The notes: generated by a model from the sequence alone, not told the origin. Shown: positions 8,390 to 17,172, counted from the first letter of the stretch. The stretch is DNA of 63,560 nucleotides from JASFBA01 sp036172265 (GCA_036172265.1 JASFBA010000062.1:1-63560); one strand, 5' to 3'. A program made the numbers and translations.

Positions 8390-9621
8390 CGCTTTTCTCC
8401 CGTGACTTGCATATACACCTGCTCGAACTGCCGGGCCACGGCCGGCCAGTTCAGTTCCTCCTCCACCCGCTTCCGGGCCTCCTGCCCCAGCCGGGCCCGC
8501 AACCCGGGGTCGCGCAGCAGGCGGACGATGGCCGTGGCCAGGGCCTCAGGGTCTTTTTCCGGGACAAGGAGGCCCGTTTCACCCGAGGAAATGACCTGGG
8601 GGATGCCGGCCACTTCGCTGGCGACGATCGCCGCGCCCGAGGCCATCCCCTCCAGCACCACGTTGGGCAGCCCGTCCACATTGCCACGTTCGTCGTGCAT
8701 CGAGGGCACGGCCAGGAGGTCGCAACTGCGGAAGAGGGCCGGCAGGCGGTCGCGTTCGACGGCGCCGGCCAAGATGACCCGGTCCTGCACCCCCAGCCGA
8801 CCGGCCAGGGCCGCCAGTTCCCCGTAGAGGTCGCCCCGGCCGGCAATCAGGAGGCGCACCGGCCCGACCTCCTGTACCACCCGGGGAAGCGCCCGGAGGA
8901 GGATATCAAAGCCTTTTTTCCGCACCAGCCGGCCTACGGCCAGGAGGAACGGTTCGCCCGGGGCCAGGCCCAGTTCGGCGCGGATGCGCTCCCGTTCTGC
9001 CGGGTCGGCGGGGTGGAAGGTCTGGGGATCGGCCCCGTAGGGGATGACGGTGAGGCGGCCGGCCGGCGCGCCCAGCGCCATGGCCCGCCGGGCCAGGTCG
9101 GCGCTACAGGCGGTGATGGCGGAGGCGCGTCGGAAGGTCCAGCGGGCGATAGGGCGCAGCCAGGGCTTGCGTTCGGGGAGGTAGATATCGGAACCGTGAA
9201 GGCTCAGGACCAGGGGGAGGGCGCGCCGGCCGGCCGCCAGTGCCGCGGCCGGGCCGTTGGGGATGGCCCAGTGGGCGTGGAGGAGGTCGAAGCGATCCTG
9301 GTGGATGAGGTGGAGGAGGGCGAGGAGGCCGGCCGGCAGGGCCAGCGGGGCGGCGAGATACGTCCGTCCCCGCACCTCCACATCGGCGGCCAGTGATTCG
9401 GCATACCCCCAGATGGCGAGCGCCCGGCAGGGGGCGTAACGGTAGGGGTGCAGGTATACCTCGCGCTCGACGGCCCCCCGGCGCAGGTCAGGGTGATGGG
9501 GCAGGAGCAAGTGCACTTCATGCCCCAGCGCGGCTATGCCGGCGGCGATCTCCTCGATGAAGGGCGCGGTGACCTCGCCGGGATATTTGGGATAGGAGGA
9601 TGTCACCATACAGACCTTCAC
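8386..9621 (-). CDS. Glycosyltransferase family 4 protein
   Basis: A 411-residue GT-B retaining glycosyltransferase, likely cytoplasmic and adding a sugar to a lipid-linked or polysaccharide acceptor. The N-terminal half has KVCMVTSSYPKYPG and a Gly-rich acceptor region. The C-terminal donor site has GRLVRKKGFDILL and the E-x7-E signature in PNVVLEGMASGAAIVASE. The open frame extends far upstream into the previous gene; the GTG at 9621 is chosen because GGAGG lies just before it and it overlaps the upstream TGA (GTGA). It lies between a GT39-like membrane protein and a nucleotide-sugar dehydrogenase. Confidence 0.85.
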   Translation of the reverse strand: MKVCMVTSSYPKYPGEVTAPFIEEIAAGIAALGHEVHLLLPHHPDLRRGAVEREVYLHPYRYAPCRALAIWGYAESLAADVEVRGRTYLAAPLALPAGLLALLHLIHQDRFDLLHAHWAIPNGPAAALAAGRRALPLVLSLHGSDIYLPERKPWLRPIARWTFRRASAITACSADLARRAMALGAPAGRLTVIPYGADPQTFHPADPAERERIRAELGLAPGEPFLLAVGRLVRKKGFDILLRALPRVVQEVGPVRLLIAGRGDLYGELAALAGRLGVQDRVILAGAVERDRLPALFRSCDLLAVPSMHDERGNVDGLPNVVLEGMASGAAIVASEVAGIPQVISSGETGLLVPEKDPEALATAIVRLLRDPGLRARLGQEARKRVEEELNWPAVARQFEQVYMQVTGEKR

Positions 9622-12398
9622 CGGCTGCCTCCGAAGAGGATGGGGCCACAATCGCTCCGGAGGAGTTCCAGCACCCGCGCTAGTCCCCGTTCCTGAAATT
9701 GCGAGGTAAAGGTATAAATCTGCACGCCTCCTTCGTCGTAGAGGAGCGTCCAAGGGGCGTCGCCCCGTTGCAGGACCTGCTGGAGGGCCGGCCGCTCGGT
9801 ACGGGCATCTCCTTCCATCAGCAAGTAGTCCACCCCGTAGAGTTCGGCGATGCAGCGGGCTTCCTCCGGGCTGCCCTGGGGAATCATCACGCTGCGCCGG
9901 CCGCTATAATAGGTGAACTGCCAGGGCACCCGGGTCATCACCACAGCGTCGGGGGCGCTGTGTTCGGCGAGCCAGCGGTAGGCCTGAATTTCGGCCCGTT
10001 TCCCCTGGAGCGGGCCGGTCTGGATGACCCACTCTCCCCGGCTGGCATCCCAAACCTGGGTCTCGGCCGTACCTGGCCCCCGGTCCATCTCCATCTTGGC
10101 CGTCGCCTCCTGGGAAAAAGAGGCGGTGAGGTGCAGAGAGGCCAGCACCAGGAGGAGGAGCCCTAGCCAGGCGAAGCCAGTGGGGGCCGGCCGGCCCTCC
10201 TCGTCCCGCCGGTAGGCCAGCGCGTCATGTCCCCACCAGAGGCCACGGGCTATCAGCAGGGCCAGCCAGGGGATAAAAGGGACAAAGTAGCGCTCCTCTA
10301 CATGCCAGTAGAGGCAGATAAAGGTGCCGAAGAGGAGGAAGACGGCCCCGACCAGAGAGAAGAGTCGGGCGGCCCGTCCCTTGAGCGTGAGTGCCCCGCC
10401 CAGGGCCAGGAACGAGCCGAGGAGGGTGAGAAGCGAACCGGCATCGCGGGAAAGATAGAGCCACCACCGGCGAAACTCCAGCCCGACGGCCTCGAAGACG
10501 CGGTCGAAGCCGTAGCGCAGCAGCCAGGAGCGCTCTGGAAGGTCGTGGAAATAGATGCGGTAAATTTTCTCCCAGTCCTGGTACTTCAGAATCCAGGCAT
10601 CGAACTGCTCGGTGGAGTAGACCGGTGTGCCGAAGAGGAAGAGGTTACGAAGGAGCCAGGGAGCGAAGAGGAGGCCGGCCGGGAGGAGGAAAGACAGCCA
10701 GGCCTTCCACCAGCCGGTCCAGCGTCGTCCCTGCCAGCGTCGAGCGAGGTCCCAAAGGAGGCCGACGGCTACAAAGAGGGCCCCGTTCGGTTTGGAAAGC
10801 ATCATCCACCCGGCCCAGATGCCGGCCCAGGCGTAGGAAAGGAGGAAGGGCCGGCTTTCCTTTTCCCGTTCGGTGGCCCAGAAGAACTGTCCCAGGGCGA
10901 GGAGGGAAAAAAGGGTAAAGGCCAGGTCGCTGGTGGGAAAGATGATCAGCCGGAAGGTATAGCGGTTGAAGACGGAGAGGAGGGCGGCCAGCATCCCCAC
11001 TCGTCGGTCGAAGAAGCGGGCGCCGTAGAGGTAGAGCACCAAGACCAGGGCCAGTTGCAGGATGAGGTTGGGAAGTTTGGCGGCAAAAGGGGAATCGCCC
11101 AGGAAGTGGAAAAAGGGGGCGATGAGCACCGGTTGGAGGAGGGGCCAGGTCTCCTGGGGGTGGGAGATGGCGGGGTAGAAGCGGTAGAACTGGGCAGCGT
11201 AATCCACGGCAAAGCCGCGGCCAGCCAGGAGGTTGCGGGCCACGACGGCGTTATCGGCATAGTCGGCGTGGCCAATGAACTGCATCTCCCGGATAAAGGC
11301 CAATTCGTAGGCGGTGAGGCCGGCCATGAGGAGCAGAAGGAGAAGCGGAGGAAGCCATGGGCCGCGCAGGAGGGCATCGAAGCGGGCCAGGAGGCCTTGG
11401 AGCGGTTCGAACCAGGTGAACAGGGCATAGAGGATGGCGGCGGTGAGGAAGACGATGAGCAGGATGGCGTCTGGGCGGGGGCCCAGGTGGGGCACCGTAT
11501 CCACAGCCCAGCGGATATACGCTCCGAGGACGAGGAGGAGGCCGGCCGGGAGGATAGCGTAAAAGGGGAGCGAGTGCGCCCGTCGGAGGAGTTTCCGCAG
11601 TCCGCACCAGAGGAAATCGGCATGCAGGAGGAGGAAGAGGGACAAGGTGGCGTAGAAAGCGCCCTGGGCATAGGGCGTAACGTACAGCCGGAAGAAGGCC
11701 AACCCCAGGGCGGCAAGGACGGTCCAGGTCAGTCCGGCCCAGAAGGCCCGGCGGCTCAGGGGCCGGCGCAGGGCGAGGTAGAGGAGGAGCGTGCCGGCCG
11801 TCCAGAGGAGGGGCTGACGCCAGGGCGGGAGGGTGGGCACCAGGCCGGACGGCTGCGGCGACAGGCGCACCCAGTCCAGTTGCACGCCCAGGATACGGGG
11901 GTCCTCCGCTCCCAGGCTGAAGGTAGGGGTGCACTCGACGCTCACCTGGAGGTCAGGTGGCCGGCCGGGGAACTCGTTTATGGAAAATTCCCGCACCTCC
12001 CACTCGTTCGGGGCCGGGAAGGAGCCGACCAGGACGCCGTTCGTGCGCACCTCGACGCGGGGAAGCACGGAACTGGGAAGTGCGCCGGGGGCAGGGGACG
12101 GCCGGCCGCTCCTCAGGCGCAGGCTCAGGAGAAAGGGGCCGTCCCAACCCAGGTCGGGGAAGCGGAGCCAGGAGACCCACTTGGTCCAGCGGTAAGAGAC
12201 GCCCTCCTCGATCAGGCGTTCGTCGCCGTTGAAGCCGAAACGCCGTTCGGTGAGAGGGCTGGCCCAGAGGTAAGCCCGGTCGCCCAGCGCCCCGACGTCC
12301 ACGGCTACCGGCAGGCGCACCTGGTAGGCCAGGGCGACCAGGAGAGGCGGCAGAAGGAGCAACAGTAACAGACGCCAATCTCGGTGCAAGGTGGGCAA
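9618..12398 (-). CDS. GT39/ArnT-like membrane glycosyltransferase
   Basis: A protein of about 926 residues with an N-terminal hydrophobic segment (LLLLLLLPPLLVALAYQV), an extracytoplasmic jelly-roll-like part of about 180 residues, and then many transmembrane helices. 'REMQFIGHADYADNAVVARNL' lies where GT39/GT83 enzymes have acidic catalytic loops after a helix. Such enzymes move a sugar from a polyprenyl-phosphate donor onto a lipid or protein outside the membrane. The TTG at 12428 has no clear ribosome binding site; the TTG at 12398 lies seven bases after AAGGAG and is preferred. Its stop overlaps the next gene's GTG. The sugar and acceptor are unknown. Confidence 0.75.
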   Translation of the reverse strand: MPTLHRDWRLLLLLLLPPLLVALAYQVRLPVAVDVGALGDRAYLWASPLTERRFGFNGDERLIEEGVSYRWTKWVSWLRFPDLGWDGPFLLSLRLRSGRPSPAPGALPSSVLPRVEVRTNGVLVGSFPAPNEWEVREFSINEFPGRPPDLQVSVECTPTFSLGAEDPRILGVQLDWVRLSPQPSGLVPTLPPWRQPLLWTAGTLLLYLALRRPLSRRAFWAGLTWTVLAALGLAFFRLYVTPYAQGAFYATLSLFLLLHADFLWCGLRKLLRRAHSLPFYAILPAGLLLVLGAYIRWAVDTVPHLGPRPDAILLIVFLTAAILYALFTWFEPLQGLLARFDALLRGPWLPPLLLLLLMAGLTAYELAFIREMQFIGHADYADNAVVARNLLAGRGFAVDYAAQFYRFYPAISHPQETWPLLQPVLIAPFFHFLGDSPFAAKLPNLILQLALVLVLYLYGARFFDRRVGMLAALLSVFNRYTFRLIIFPTSDLAFTLFSLLALGQFFWATEREKESRPFLLSYAWAGIWAGWMMLSKPNGALFVAVGLLWDLARRWQGRRWTGWWKAWLSFLLPAGLLFAPWLLRNLFLFGTPVYSTEQFDAWILKYQDWEKIYRIYFHDLPERSWLLRYGFDRVFEAVGLEFRRWWLYLSRDAGSLLTLLGSFLALGGALTLKGRAARLFSLVGAVFLLFGTFICLYWHVEERYFVPFIPWLALLIARGLWWGHDALAYRRDEEGRPAPTGFAWLGLLLLVLASLHLTASFSQEATAKMEMDRGPGTAETQVWDASRGEWVIQTGPLQGKRAEIQAYRWLAEHSAPDAVVMTRVPWQFTYYSGRRSVMIPQGSPEEARCIAELYGVDYLLMEGDARTERPALQQVLQRGDAPWTLLYDEGGVQIYTFTSQFQERGLARVLELLRSDCGPILFGGSR

Positions 12399-12454
12399 AA
12401 GGCGTTCTCCTTGGTCCAGGTGTTCCAACGATACCGCATCCGGCGGCGCAGGGC

Positions 12455-12483
12455 ATTATACTGCAACCTTCTCGAACGGGCAA
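12455..12483 (-). promoter_or_regulatory. Promoter of the glycan gene operon
   Basis: Minus-strand TTGCCC (12483-12478), 17-base spacer, TATAAT (12460-12455), about 60 bases upstream of the GT39-like start. Confidence 0.65.
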
Positions 12484-12499
12484 GCGCGTAGGTCAAAGG

Positions 12500-12551
12500 A
12501 AAATGTTACCCAAGGGGCGGTTGTTCCCCAATTTGCTTTCGGTAACATTTT
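12500..12551. repeat. Nested inverted repeat upstream of the tRNA genes
   Basis: AAAATGTTACC (12500-12510) and GGTAACATTTT (12541-12551) are perfect 11-base arms 30 bases apart. Inside is a GGGG/CCCC mini-stem. The element lies between two outward-facing promoters. It could be an operator, a small mobile palindrome or a terminator-like stem. The rest of the gap (12484-12620) shows no gene. Confidence 0.5.
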
Positions 12552-12620
12552 ACATGATAGTGGAATGGTGATTGTCCGGTAAACGGTGGGAAGTAACCGC
12601 CGATTGCCGATTGCGGCCTC

Positions 12621-12649
12621 TTGACAAATTTCGACCTTTAGCGTATACT
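12621..12649 (+). promoter_or_regulatory. Promoter of the tRNA-Ala genes
   Basis: TTGACA (12621-12626), exactly 17 bases, then TATACT (12644-12649), 17 bases before the first tRNA. A consensus -35 with near-consensus -10 is typical of stable RNA genes. Confidence 0.8.
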
Positions 12650-12666
12650 AAAAATGTCCGATCCTT

Positions 12667-12739
<73 letters not shown>

Positions 12740-12754
12740 TCAGGATGAAGCGTT

Positions 12755-12827
12755 GGGGCTGTAGCTCAGTTGGGAGAGCACAACACTGGCAGTGTTGGGG
12801 TCAGGGGTTCGAGTCCCCTCAGCTCCA
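12755..12827 (+). tRNA. tRNA-Ala (anticodon GGC)
   Basis: A second 73-base alanine tRNA 15 bases after the first. GGGGCTG pairs with CAGCTCC and again has G3:U70. The anticodon stem is CAACA/TGTTG with loop CTGGCAG, anticodon GGC for GCC and GCU codons. The T loop is TTCGAGT. CCA is not encoded. It is presumably co-transcribed with the upstream tRNA-Ala. Confidence 0.95.
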
Positions 12828-12828
12828 C

Positions 12829-12856
12829 AGACCTCGGGGAAGGGAGGGGTCTTTTT
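12829..12856 (+). terminator. Intrinsic terminator after the tRNA genes
   Basis: AGACCTC pairs with GGGGTCT (one G-T pair) and is followed by TTTTT at 12852-12856, directly after the second tRNA. Confidence 0.7.
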
Positions 12857-12862
12857 CACCGG

Positions 12863-13020
12863 CGGCGGCTGACGCAGCATATCTACCGCAACCTGGTGGG
12901 GTTGGATTTGTGGTAGATGCGGTGGTGGTCACCCCAGAAGACCTGTATCGTTACAAGGAGCATCTGGGCGTGGTGATTCGTCCCTCTTGGGCGGAAGGGA
13001 GGGTGATCTATGTCCCCTGA
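12863..13020 (+). pseudogene. Remnant of a minimal nucleotidyltransferase (MntA-type antitoxin), C-terminal part
   Basis: Two frames separated by a 2-base shift read RRLTQHIYRNLVGLDL and then VDAVVVTPEDLYRYKEHLG, ending RPSWAEGRVIYVP. This is the typical end of a minimal nucleotidyltransferase paired with a HEPN protein. The N-terminal part with the GS and DxD catalytic motifs is gone, replaced by the tRNA terminator. Its TGA overlaps the ATG of the HEPN-like fragment, as in intact MNT/HEPN modules. Assignment rests on remembered family pattern. Confidence 0.55.
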
Positions 13021-13096
13021 AGCAGGGACGCCCCTCGGGTGGCCCCGATGGGCGAAGAGCCATCGAATCCGTGCCGGACGGCCTAAGAAGGAATAG
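13010..13096 (+). pseudogene. N-terminal fragment of a HEPN (HepT-like) toxin
   Basis: A 28-codon reading frame opens MSPEAGTPLGWPRWAKSH and ends PKKE before a TAG. HEPN partners of MNT proteins commonly begin MSPE.GTPEDWLRRARS...PKPE, so this looks like the first helix of a HepT-type RNase or AMPylation target. The RxxxxH active site is missing. It overlaps the end of the MNT remnant by 11 bases. The module is almost certainly dead. Confidence 0.5.
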
Positions 13097-13109
13097 GCGG
13101 GGTCTTGCC

Positions 13110-14384
13110 ATGTCGAGCGGTTCTCCTCGTGTACTCTGTCTGACCACTCCCGAGGAACTTGGCCAAGAAATGGAGCGCATCGGCGTCTCCAAAAAGGGCG
13201 CCGCCATCATGGTGCCCAAGGGTGTGTTCCGGGCGATCAAGGTCTCGGGCCTCCCGGCGGCGCAGGCCAACATCGTCAAGCAGGAGATGCTCTCGAAGGG
13301 GGGAGAAGCGGCAGTCAACTGGCGGTCCTACCTGGCTCAGGAGGGGGCGGTGAGCGATGTACTGCTCTTAGGAACGCTCCGCCACTTTCGCCTCCTGATC
13401 GCCAAACTCCGCGCCCAGCCGCGTTCGCTCGGCCTGAGGCCGTTGGCCGATGCACTGGAGGAAACGCTCCGACGCTATGGCGGGGAGACGCTGGGGGAGA
13501 TGACCCTGGCCGGCCGCGCCTTCCGCTGGGGCGAACGTACCTATGTGATGGGCATCCTCAACCTCACCCCCGACTCCTTCTCCGGCGATGGGTTGCTGGG
13601 ACAGGGTATTTCCCCGGTGGAAGCCGCCCTGGCCCTGGCCCGCCGTATGGCCGAGGAGGGGGCGGACCTTCTCGACGTCGGCGGGGAATCCACCCGGCCG
13701 GGGGCGGTCCAGGTCTCGGCGGAGGAGGAGATAGCACGGGTGGTGCCCGTGATCGAGCGTTTGACGCGGGAAGTAGACCTCCCTATCTCGGTGGACACTT
13801 ACAAGGCCGAGGTGGCCCGGGAGGCGCTGCGGGCCGGTGCCCACCTGGTCAACGATGTCTGGGGGTTGCGCAACCCGGCCGGCGAGGGGTGGAACGAGGC
13901 CCTGGCTGCCGTGGTACGAGAGGCCGGCGTGCCCATCGTCCTTATGCACAACCGCCATGCCCCGGCTACCATAGGCACCCTGGGCGGCCACTACCGGCAG
14001 GTGGAGTACCGCGACCTCCTGGGGGAGATCTGCACCGAACTGGAGGAAAGCATCGCCTTCGCTTTGGGGCAGGGTATCCCCTGGGAGCGAATCATCGTGG
14101 ACCCCGGCATCGGCTTTGGCAAGACACCGGAGCAGAACTTGGAGGTCATGCGGCGGCTGGGGGAGTTGCGCAGCCTGGGCCGGCCGATCCTCTTGGGCAC
14201 CTCCCGTAAGTCGTTCATCGGGCTGACCCTGAACCTCCCCCCCCAGGAGCGGCTGGAAGGGACACTGGCCACGCTGGCTCTCGGGGTGGCCGGCGGGGCC
14301 GACATCGTGCGCGTGCATGACGTCCGGGAAGCAGTGCGAGCGGTACGCATAAGCGATGCCATCGTCCGCCGGCACTTCCGTTGA
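13110..14384 (+). CDS. folP: Dihydropteroate synthase with an N-terminal extension
   Basis: This enzyme condenses 6-hydroxymethyl-dihydropterin pyrophosphate with p-aminobenzoate in folate synthesis. At 424 residues it is about 150 longer than a basic DHPS. The catalytic TIM barrel begins near residue 140 with VMGILNLTPDSFSGDG and continues with LLDVGGESTRPGA, SVDTYKAEV, and the pterin-site region DPGIGFGKTPEQN and GTSRKSFIG. The first 130 residues form a separate, mostly helical domain of unknown role. The frame runs back into the toxin debris; the ATG at 13110 is the first plausible start, though its ribosome binding site is weak. A strong terminator follows. Confidence 0.92.
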   Translation: MSSGSPRVLCLTTPEELGQEMERIGVSKKGAAIMVPKGVFRAIKVSGLPAAQANIVKQEMLSKGGEAAVNWRSYLAQEGAVSDVLLLGTLRHFRLLIAKLRAQPRSLGLRPLADALEETLRRYGGETLGEMTLAGRAFRWGERTYVMGILNLTPDSFSGDGLLGQGISPVEAALALARRMAEEGADLLDVGGESTRPGAVQVSAEEEIARVVPVIERLTREVDLPISVDTYKAEVAREALRAGAHLVNDVWGLRNPAGEGWNEALAAVVREAGVPIVLMHNRHAPATIGTLGGHYRQVEYRDLLGEICTELEESIAFALGQGIPWERIIVDPGIGFGKTPEQNLEVMRRLGELRSLGRPILLGTSRKSFIGLTLNLPPQERLEGTLATLALGVAGGADIVRVHDVREAVRAVRISDAIVRRHFR

Positions 14385-14401
14385 GTGTTGGAACCTCCCA
14401 T

Positions 14402-14429
14402 AGCCTCCAAACCTGCGGGAGGCTTTTTT
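14402..14429 (+). terminator. Intrinsic terminator of folP
   Basis: AGCCTCC (14402-14408) pairs with GGAGGCT (14418-14424), followed by TTTTTT. Its end overlaps the stop codon of the convergent GAF-STAS gene. Confidence 0.9.
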
Positions 14430-15906
14430 ATTCCTGAGCCACGATGGCCAGGCCCAGCCGGCTCAGGGCGTACTCGACCCCGCTTTGGAGCGTGCTTCGG
14501 CTTACCACCGCGCTCATGTCCACCCCCAGGGTAACCAGCGTCTGGGCTACCTCTGAGCGTACGCCCACCAGGACCATCTCCGCCCCCAGGAGGCGCACCG
14601 CCTCGGCCGCCCGCAGGAGGGCCTGGGCCACCGCCGTATCCACCAGCGGCACCCCGGTGATGTCCACCAACACCACCAGCGCCCGCTGGCGTCGCACTTC
14701 CTCCAGCATCCGCTCCGTAAAACGCCGGGCCCGTTCGCTATCCACGGTGCCGATAAGGGGAAGGGCCAGGATGCGTTCGTGAATCGGGATGACCGGGGTG
14801 CCCATCTCCCGCACCATCTCCAGGAGACGGGCCTGGGCCTCGTGGGCCTGGCGCAGGTCGTCCAGTTGCTCCTGCACCTGGGCATAGAGACGGGCGTTCT
14901 CGATGGCGATGGCCGCCTGATCGGCCAGGGTACGGGCCATCCGAACCTCCCGTGGTCCGAGGTCGCGCCGGTAACTCGCGGCCAGTTCAACCAGGCCGAT
15001 CACCCGCCCATAGGCCTGAAGAGGCAACATAAGGAGGCTCTTGACCCCGGTCTTTTGCATCAGCGCCCGTTCCGCCGGATCGGCAGAAGGGTCGTCGGCC
15101 TGGACGACGGCCGGCACCCGTTCGCGCAACACCCGCGCCGTCAGGGGATAATCCTCCAGGGCGTAGGAGGCCTCCGGCATGTCATAGGCCCAGGTCTCGA
15201 CCCCTGGGGACGTATACTCCACCCAGGTCTGCACAATTTCCCTCTGAGGATCGTAACGGGAAAGGACACAGCCTTCGACCCCGACGATGCGCACCAGTTG
15301 CTCGGCCGACGCCCGCAGGACTGCCTCCAGTTCCAGTCGGGAGAAGATGGCCGAGGTGGCCTCGACCAGCGACGCCAGGTCCTCGGCTTCGCGCCGGGCC
15401 TCCACGAAGAGGTGTCCCCCCTCGACAACCAACGCCGCCTGGCGGGCCAGGCTCCAGGCCCGTTCGAGTTCCTTCGGGGAAAAGGTGCGGGGGCAATCCC
15501 GTTGAAAGATCTCCAGGAGGCCGATCACCTTGTCGCCGACCATCAGGGGGAGCATGAGGTTCGTCTGTTGCCCCATCTCCTGGAGGTAGGCCAGTTCGAC
15601 CGGGTCGGCTGTGGGGTCATCGGCCCGGACGGTGATGGCTACCCGTTCCTGGAGGACACGGGCGGTGGCCGGGTATTCCTCCAAAGGATAGTCCGTTCCG
15701 GTGTCCCCATGGAAGCGCAGGTTTTCCCGGTTCGGCTGGACGGCATAGGTAATCTGGGTAGTCACCACGTTGCGGGCGCGGTCCCACTGCGAAAGCGAAC
15801 AACTGGTAGTCCCCAGTTCCTGGAGGATCTGCTGACAGACGAGTTCCAGAAGTTCCCTGACCTCGGCCGGCAGGCCGCCGGCTTTCCTCACATCATCTGC
15901 AACCAC
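14428..15906 (-). CDS. GAF-GAF-STAS sensory protein (RsbR-like)
   Basis: A cytoplasmic signalling protein of about 492 residues. Two GAF domains occupy roughly residues 15-175 and 190-345. Each carries a similar DYPLEEYPATARVL / DYPLTARVLRERV segment, which suggests duplication. A short coiled-coil follows (QEQLDDLRQAHEAQARLLE), then a STAS domain of the RsbR type with IPIHERILALPLIG and the phosphoacceptor-like DITGVPLVDT. Such proteins take part in stressosome-like partner switching; no kinase or phosphatase partner is encoded nearby. The GTG at 15906 follows GGAGGGGAAGAA; the longer frame would translate through a 15-base hairpin. Confidence 0.82.
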   Translation of the reverse strand: MVADDVRKAGGLPAEVRELLELVCQQILQELGTTSCSLSQWDRARNVVTTQITYAVQPNRENLRFHGDTGTDYPLEEYPATARVLQERVAITVRADDPTADPVELAYLQEMGQQTNLMLPLMVGDKVIGLLEIFQRDCPRTFSPKELERAWSLARQAALVVEGGHLFVEARREAEDLASLVEATSAIFSRLELEAVLRASAEQLVRIVGVEGCVLSRYDPQREIVQTWVEYTSPGVETWAYDMPEASYALEDYPLTARVLRERVPAVVQADDPSADPAERALMQKTGVKSLLMLPLQAYGRVIGLVELAASYRRDLGPREVRMARTLADQAAIAIENARLYAQVQEQLDDLRQAHEAQARLLEMVREMGTPVIPIHERILALPLIGTVDSERARRFTERMLEEVRRQRALVVLVDITGVPLVDTAVAQALLRAAEAVRLLGAEMVLVGVRSEVAQTLVTLGVDMSAVVSRSTLQSGVEYALSRLGLAIVAQE

Positions 15907-15917
15907 TTCTTCCCCTC

Positions 15918-15957
15918 CCGTCCGTGGGGGCGGCCGGGGAAGCGCCCCCACGGACGG
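15918..15957. repeat. Strong 15-base hairpin between the saccharopine-dehydrogenase-like and GAF genes
   Basis: CCGTCCGTGGGGGCG (15918-15932) and its exact complement (15943-15957) enclose a 10-base loop. It lies after the stop of the upstream gene and before the GAF gene's ribosome binding site. No T-tract follows, so it may be a Rho-linked stop or an mRNA-stability stem. Confidence 0.75.
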
Positions 15958-15966
15958 CCCAACGGC

Positions 15967-17172
15967 TCACATCTCCTTGATTCCATAAGGGAAGTTGTAC
16001 TGGGACATCCGCTCCAGGAAAGGATCGGGGGCAAAGGCCTCAGGCCCCAGCACGCCCACCCCCTTCCATATTCCGGATGCCAAAAGTTCCATAGCGATGA
16101 CCGGATTGACCGCGGTCTGCCAGACCACCGCCTGGACGCCGTAGCGGCGCATTGTCTCCTGGTTGTCGGTGACCTGGTAGAGGTAAACCTGGCGAGGCCG
16201 GCCGTCCTTGGTGCCTTTGACCCAGGTGCCCACGCAGGTCTTTCCGGTCATCCGATCGCCCAGGTGGGCCGGGTCGGGCAGGCAGGCCACCACCACATCG
16301 CGGGGCGCCACCATCACTCCCTTGACGTTCACCGGCTCGGTGCGGTCCAGGCCGAGCAATTTGATCGTCTTCAGGACGTGGATGAATTGTCTTCCCAGGC
16401 CGTATTTGAAGGTCACGCGTCGGCAGGGAATCCAGCGCGGGATCAGCACGACCTCCTCGTGCTCGACGTTGACGCACTCCACCGGGCCGATGCCCTCCGG
16501 GAAGTCAAAGACCTCCGGTTCGGAGAAGAGTTCGGTGGTGAACCAGCCGCGCTCCTTCTCCCAGACGATTGGCGGGCTGAGGCATTCGTCAATGGCCGTC
16601 CAGACGGAGAAGGTGGGGGCGAAAGCGTAGCCCTGGACCTCCAGGTTGCCCCCGTCACGGACGCCGATTTCCTCGATTTCGTCGAAGAGGTGCTTGGCGG
16701 CATAGGCGGCGAAGACGTCCGAGAGGCCCGGGTCCACCCCCATGCCCAGAAGGGCCAGCAGGCCCTTTTTCTCCCACCGTTCGGCCTGGGCGAACTGCTC
16801 ATCGCCCGGCTTCACCCCACACTGGTGATAGGGGTCGGTTGGATGGGGCTCGGAGAGGCTCATGGCCATATCCATGTAGGTGCAGCCGACCTCGTAGGCG
16901 GCGTTGAAGATAGGCATATTGAAGAGCGGCTCCACGGCGTTCAGGATGAGGTCTACCCCGTGCTTGCGGGCCAGGGCCTCGACCTGTTCCTGCCGGCCGG
17001 CATCCAGCCGTTCCGTGCCGAACTTTTCCTGGAAGCGCAGTTTTCCATAGACCTCCTGTAACCGGGCGGGGTTAATGTCCGCCAGGACCATCTTCTCCAG
17101 CCAGGGCCGATCTTGGGCGATGAGGGCGATGGATTCGCCCACGCCACCCACACCGATAAGTAGGACTTTCAT
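15967..17172 (-). CDS. Saccharopine dehydrogenase-family (COG1748-like) oxidoreductase
   Basis: A 401-residue NAD(P)-dependent enzyme with an N-terminal Rossmann fold (MKVLLIGVGGVGESIA) and the MDMAMSLSEP and GMGVDPGLSDVFA segments seen in saccharopine dehydrogenase/carboxynorspermidine dehydrogenase-like proteins. It is the last metabolic gene behind the potABCD-like genes. That makes carboxy(nor)spermidine or another polyamine-linked imine a reasonable substrate, but the usual partner decarboxylase is not in the window, so lysine-type substrates remain possible. AAGGAGG lies seven bases before the ATG at 17172; the longer frame start has no such site. Confidence 0.8.
   Translation of the reverse strand: MKVLLIGVGGVGESIALIAQDRPWLEKMVLADINPARLQEVYGKLRFQEKFGTERLDAGRQEQVEALARKHGVDLILNAVEPLFNMPIFNAAYEVGCTYMDMAMSLSEPHPTDPYHQCGVKPGDEQFAQAERWEKKGLLALLGMGVDPGLSDVFAAYAAKHLFDEIEEIGVRDGGNLEVQGYAFAPTFSVWTAIDECLSPPIVWEKERGWFTTELFSEPEVFDFPEGIGPVECVNVEHEEVVLIPRWIPCRRVTFKYGLGRQFIHVLKTIKLLGLDRTEPVNVKGVMVAPRDVVVACLPDPAHLGDRMTGKTCVGTWVKGTKDGRPRQVYLYQVTDNQETMRRYGVQAVVWQTAVNPVIAMELLASGIWKGVGVLGPEAFAPDPFLERMSQYNFPYGIKEM

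Noticed and set aside
10227..12368. A 713-codon open frame on the plus strand
   Set aside because: It is the antisense shadow of the GT39-like gene. Its Gly/Glu/Gln-rich low-complexity translation comes from GC-rich codon bias, and it has no ribosome binding site or family pattern.
15907..15951. Longer N-terminus for the GAF-GAF-STAS protein
   Set aside because: It would translate one arm of a 15-base perfect hairpin into a Pro-rich leader; the GTG at 15906 has a good ribosome binding site.
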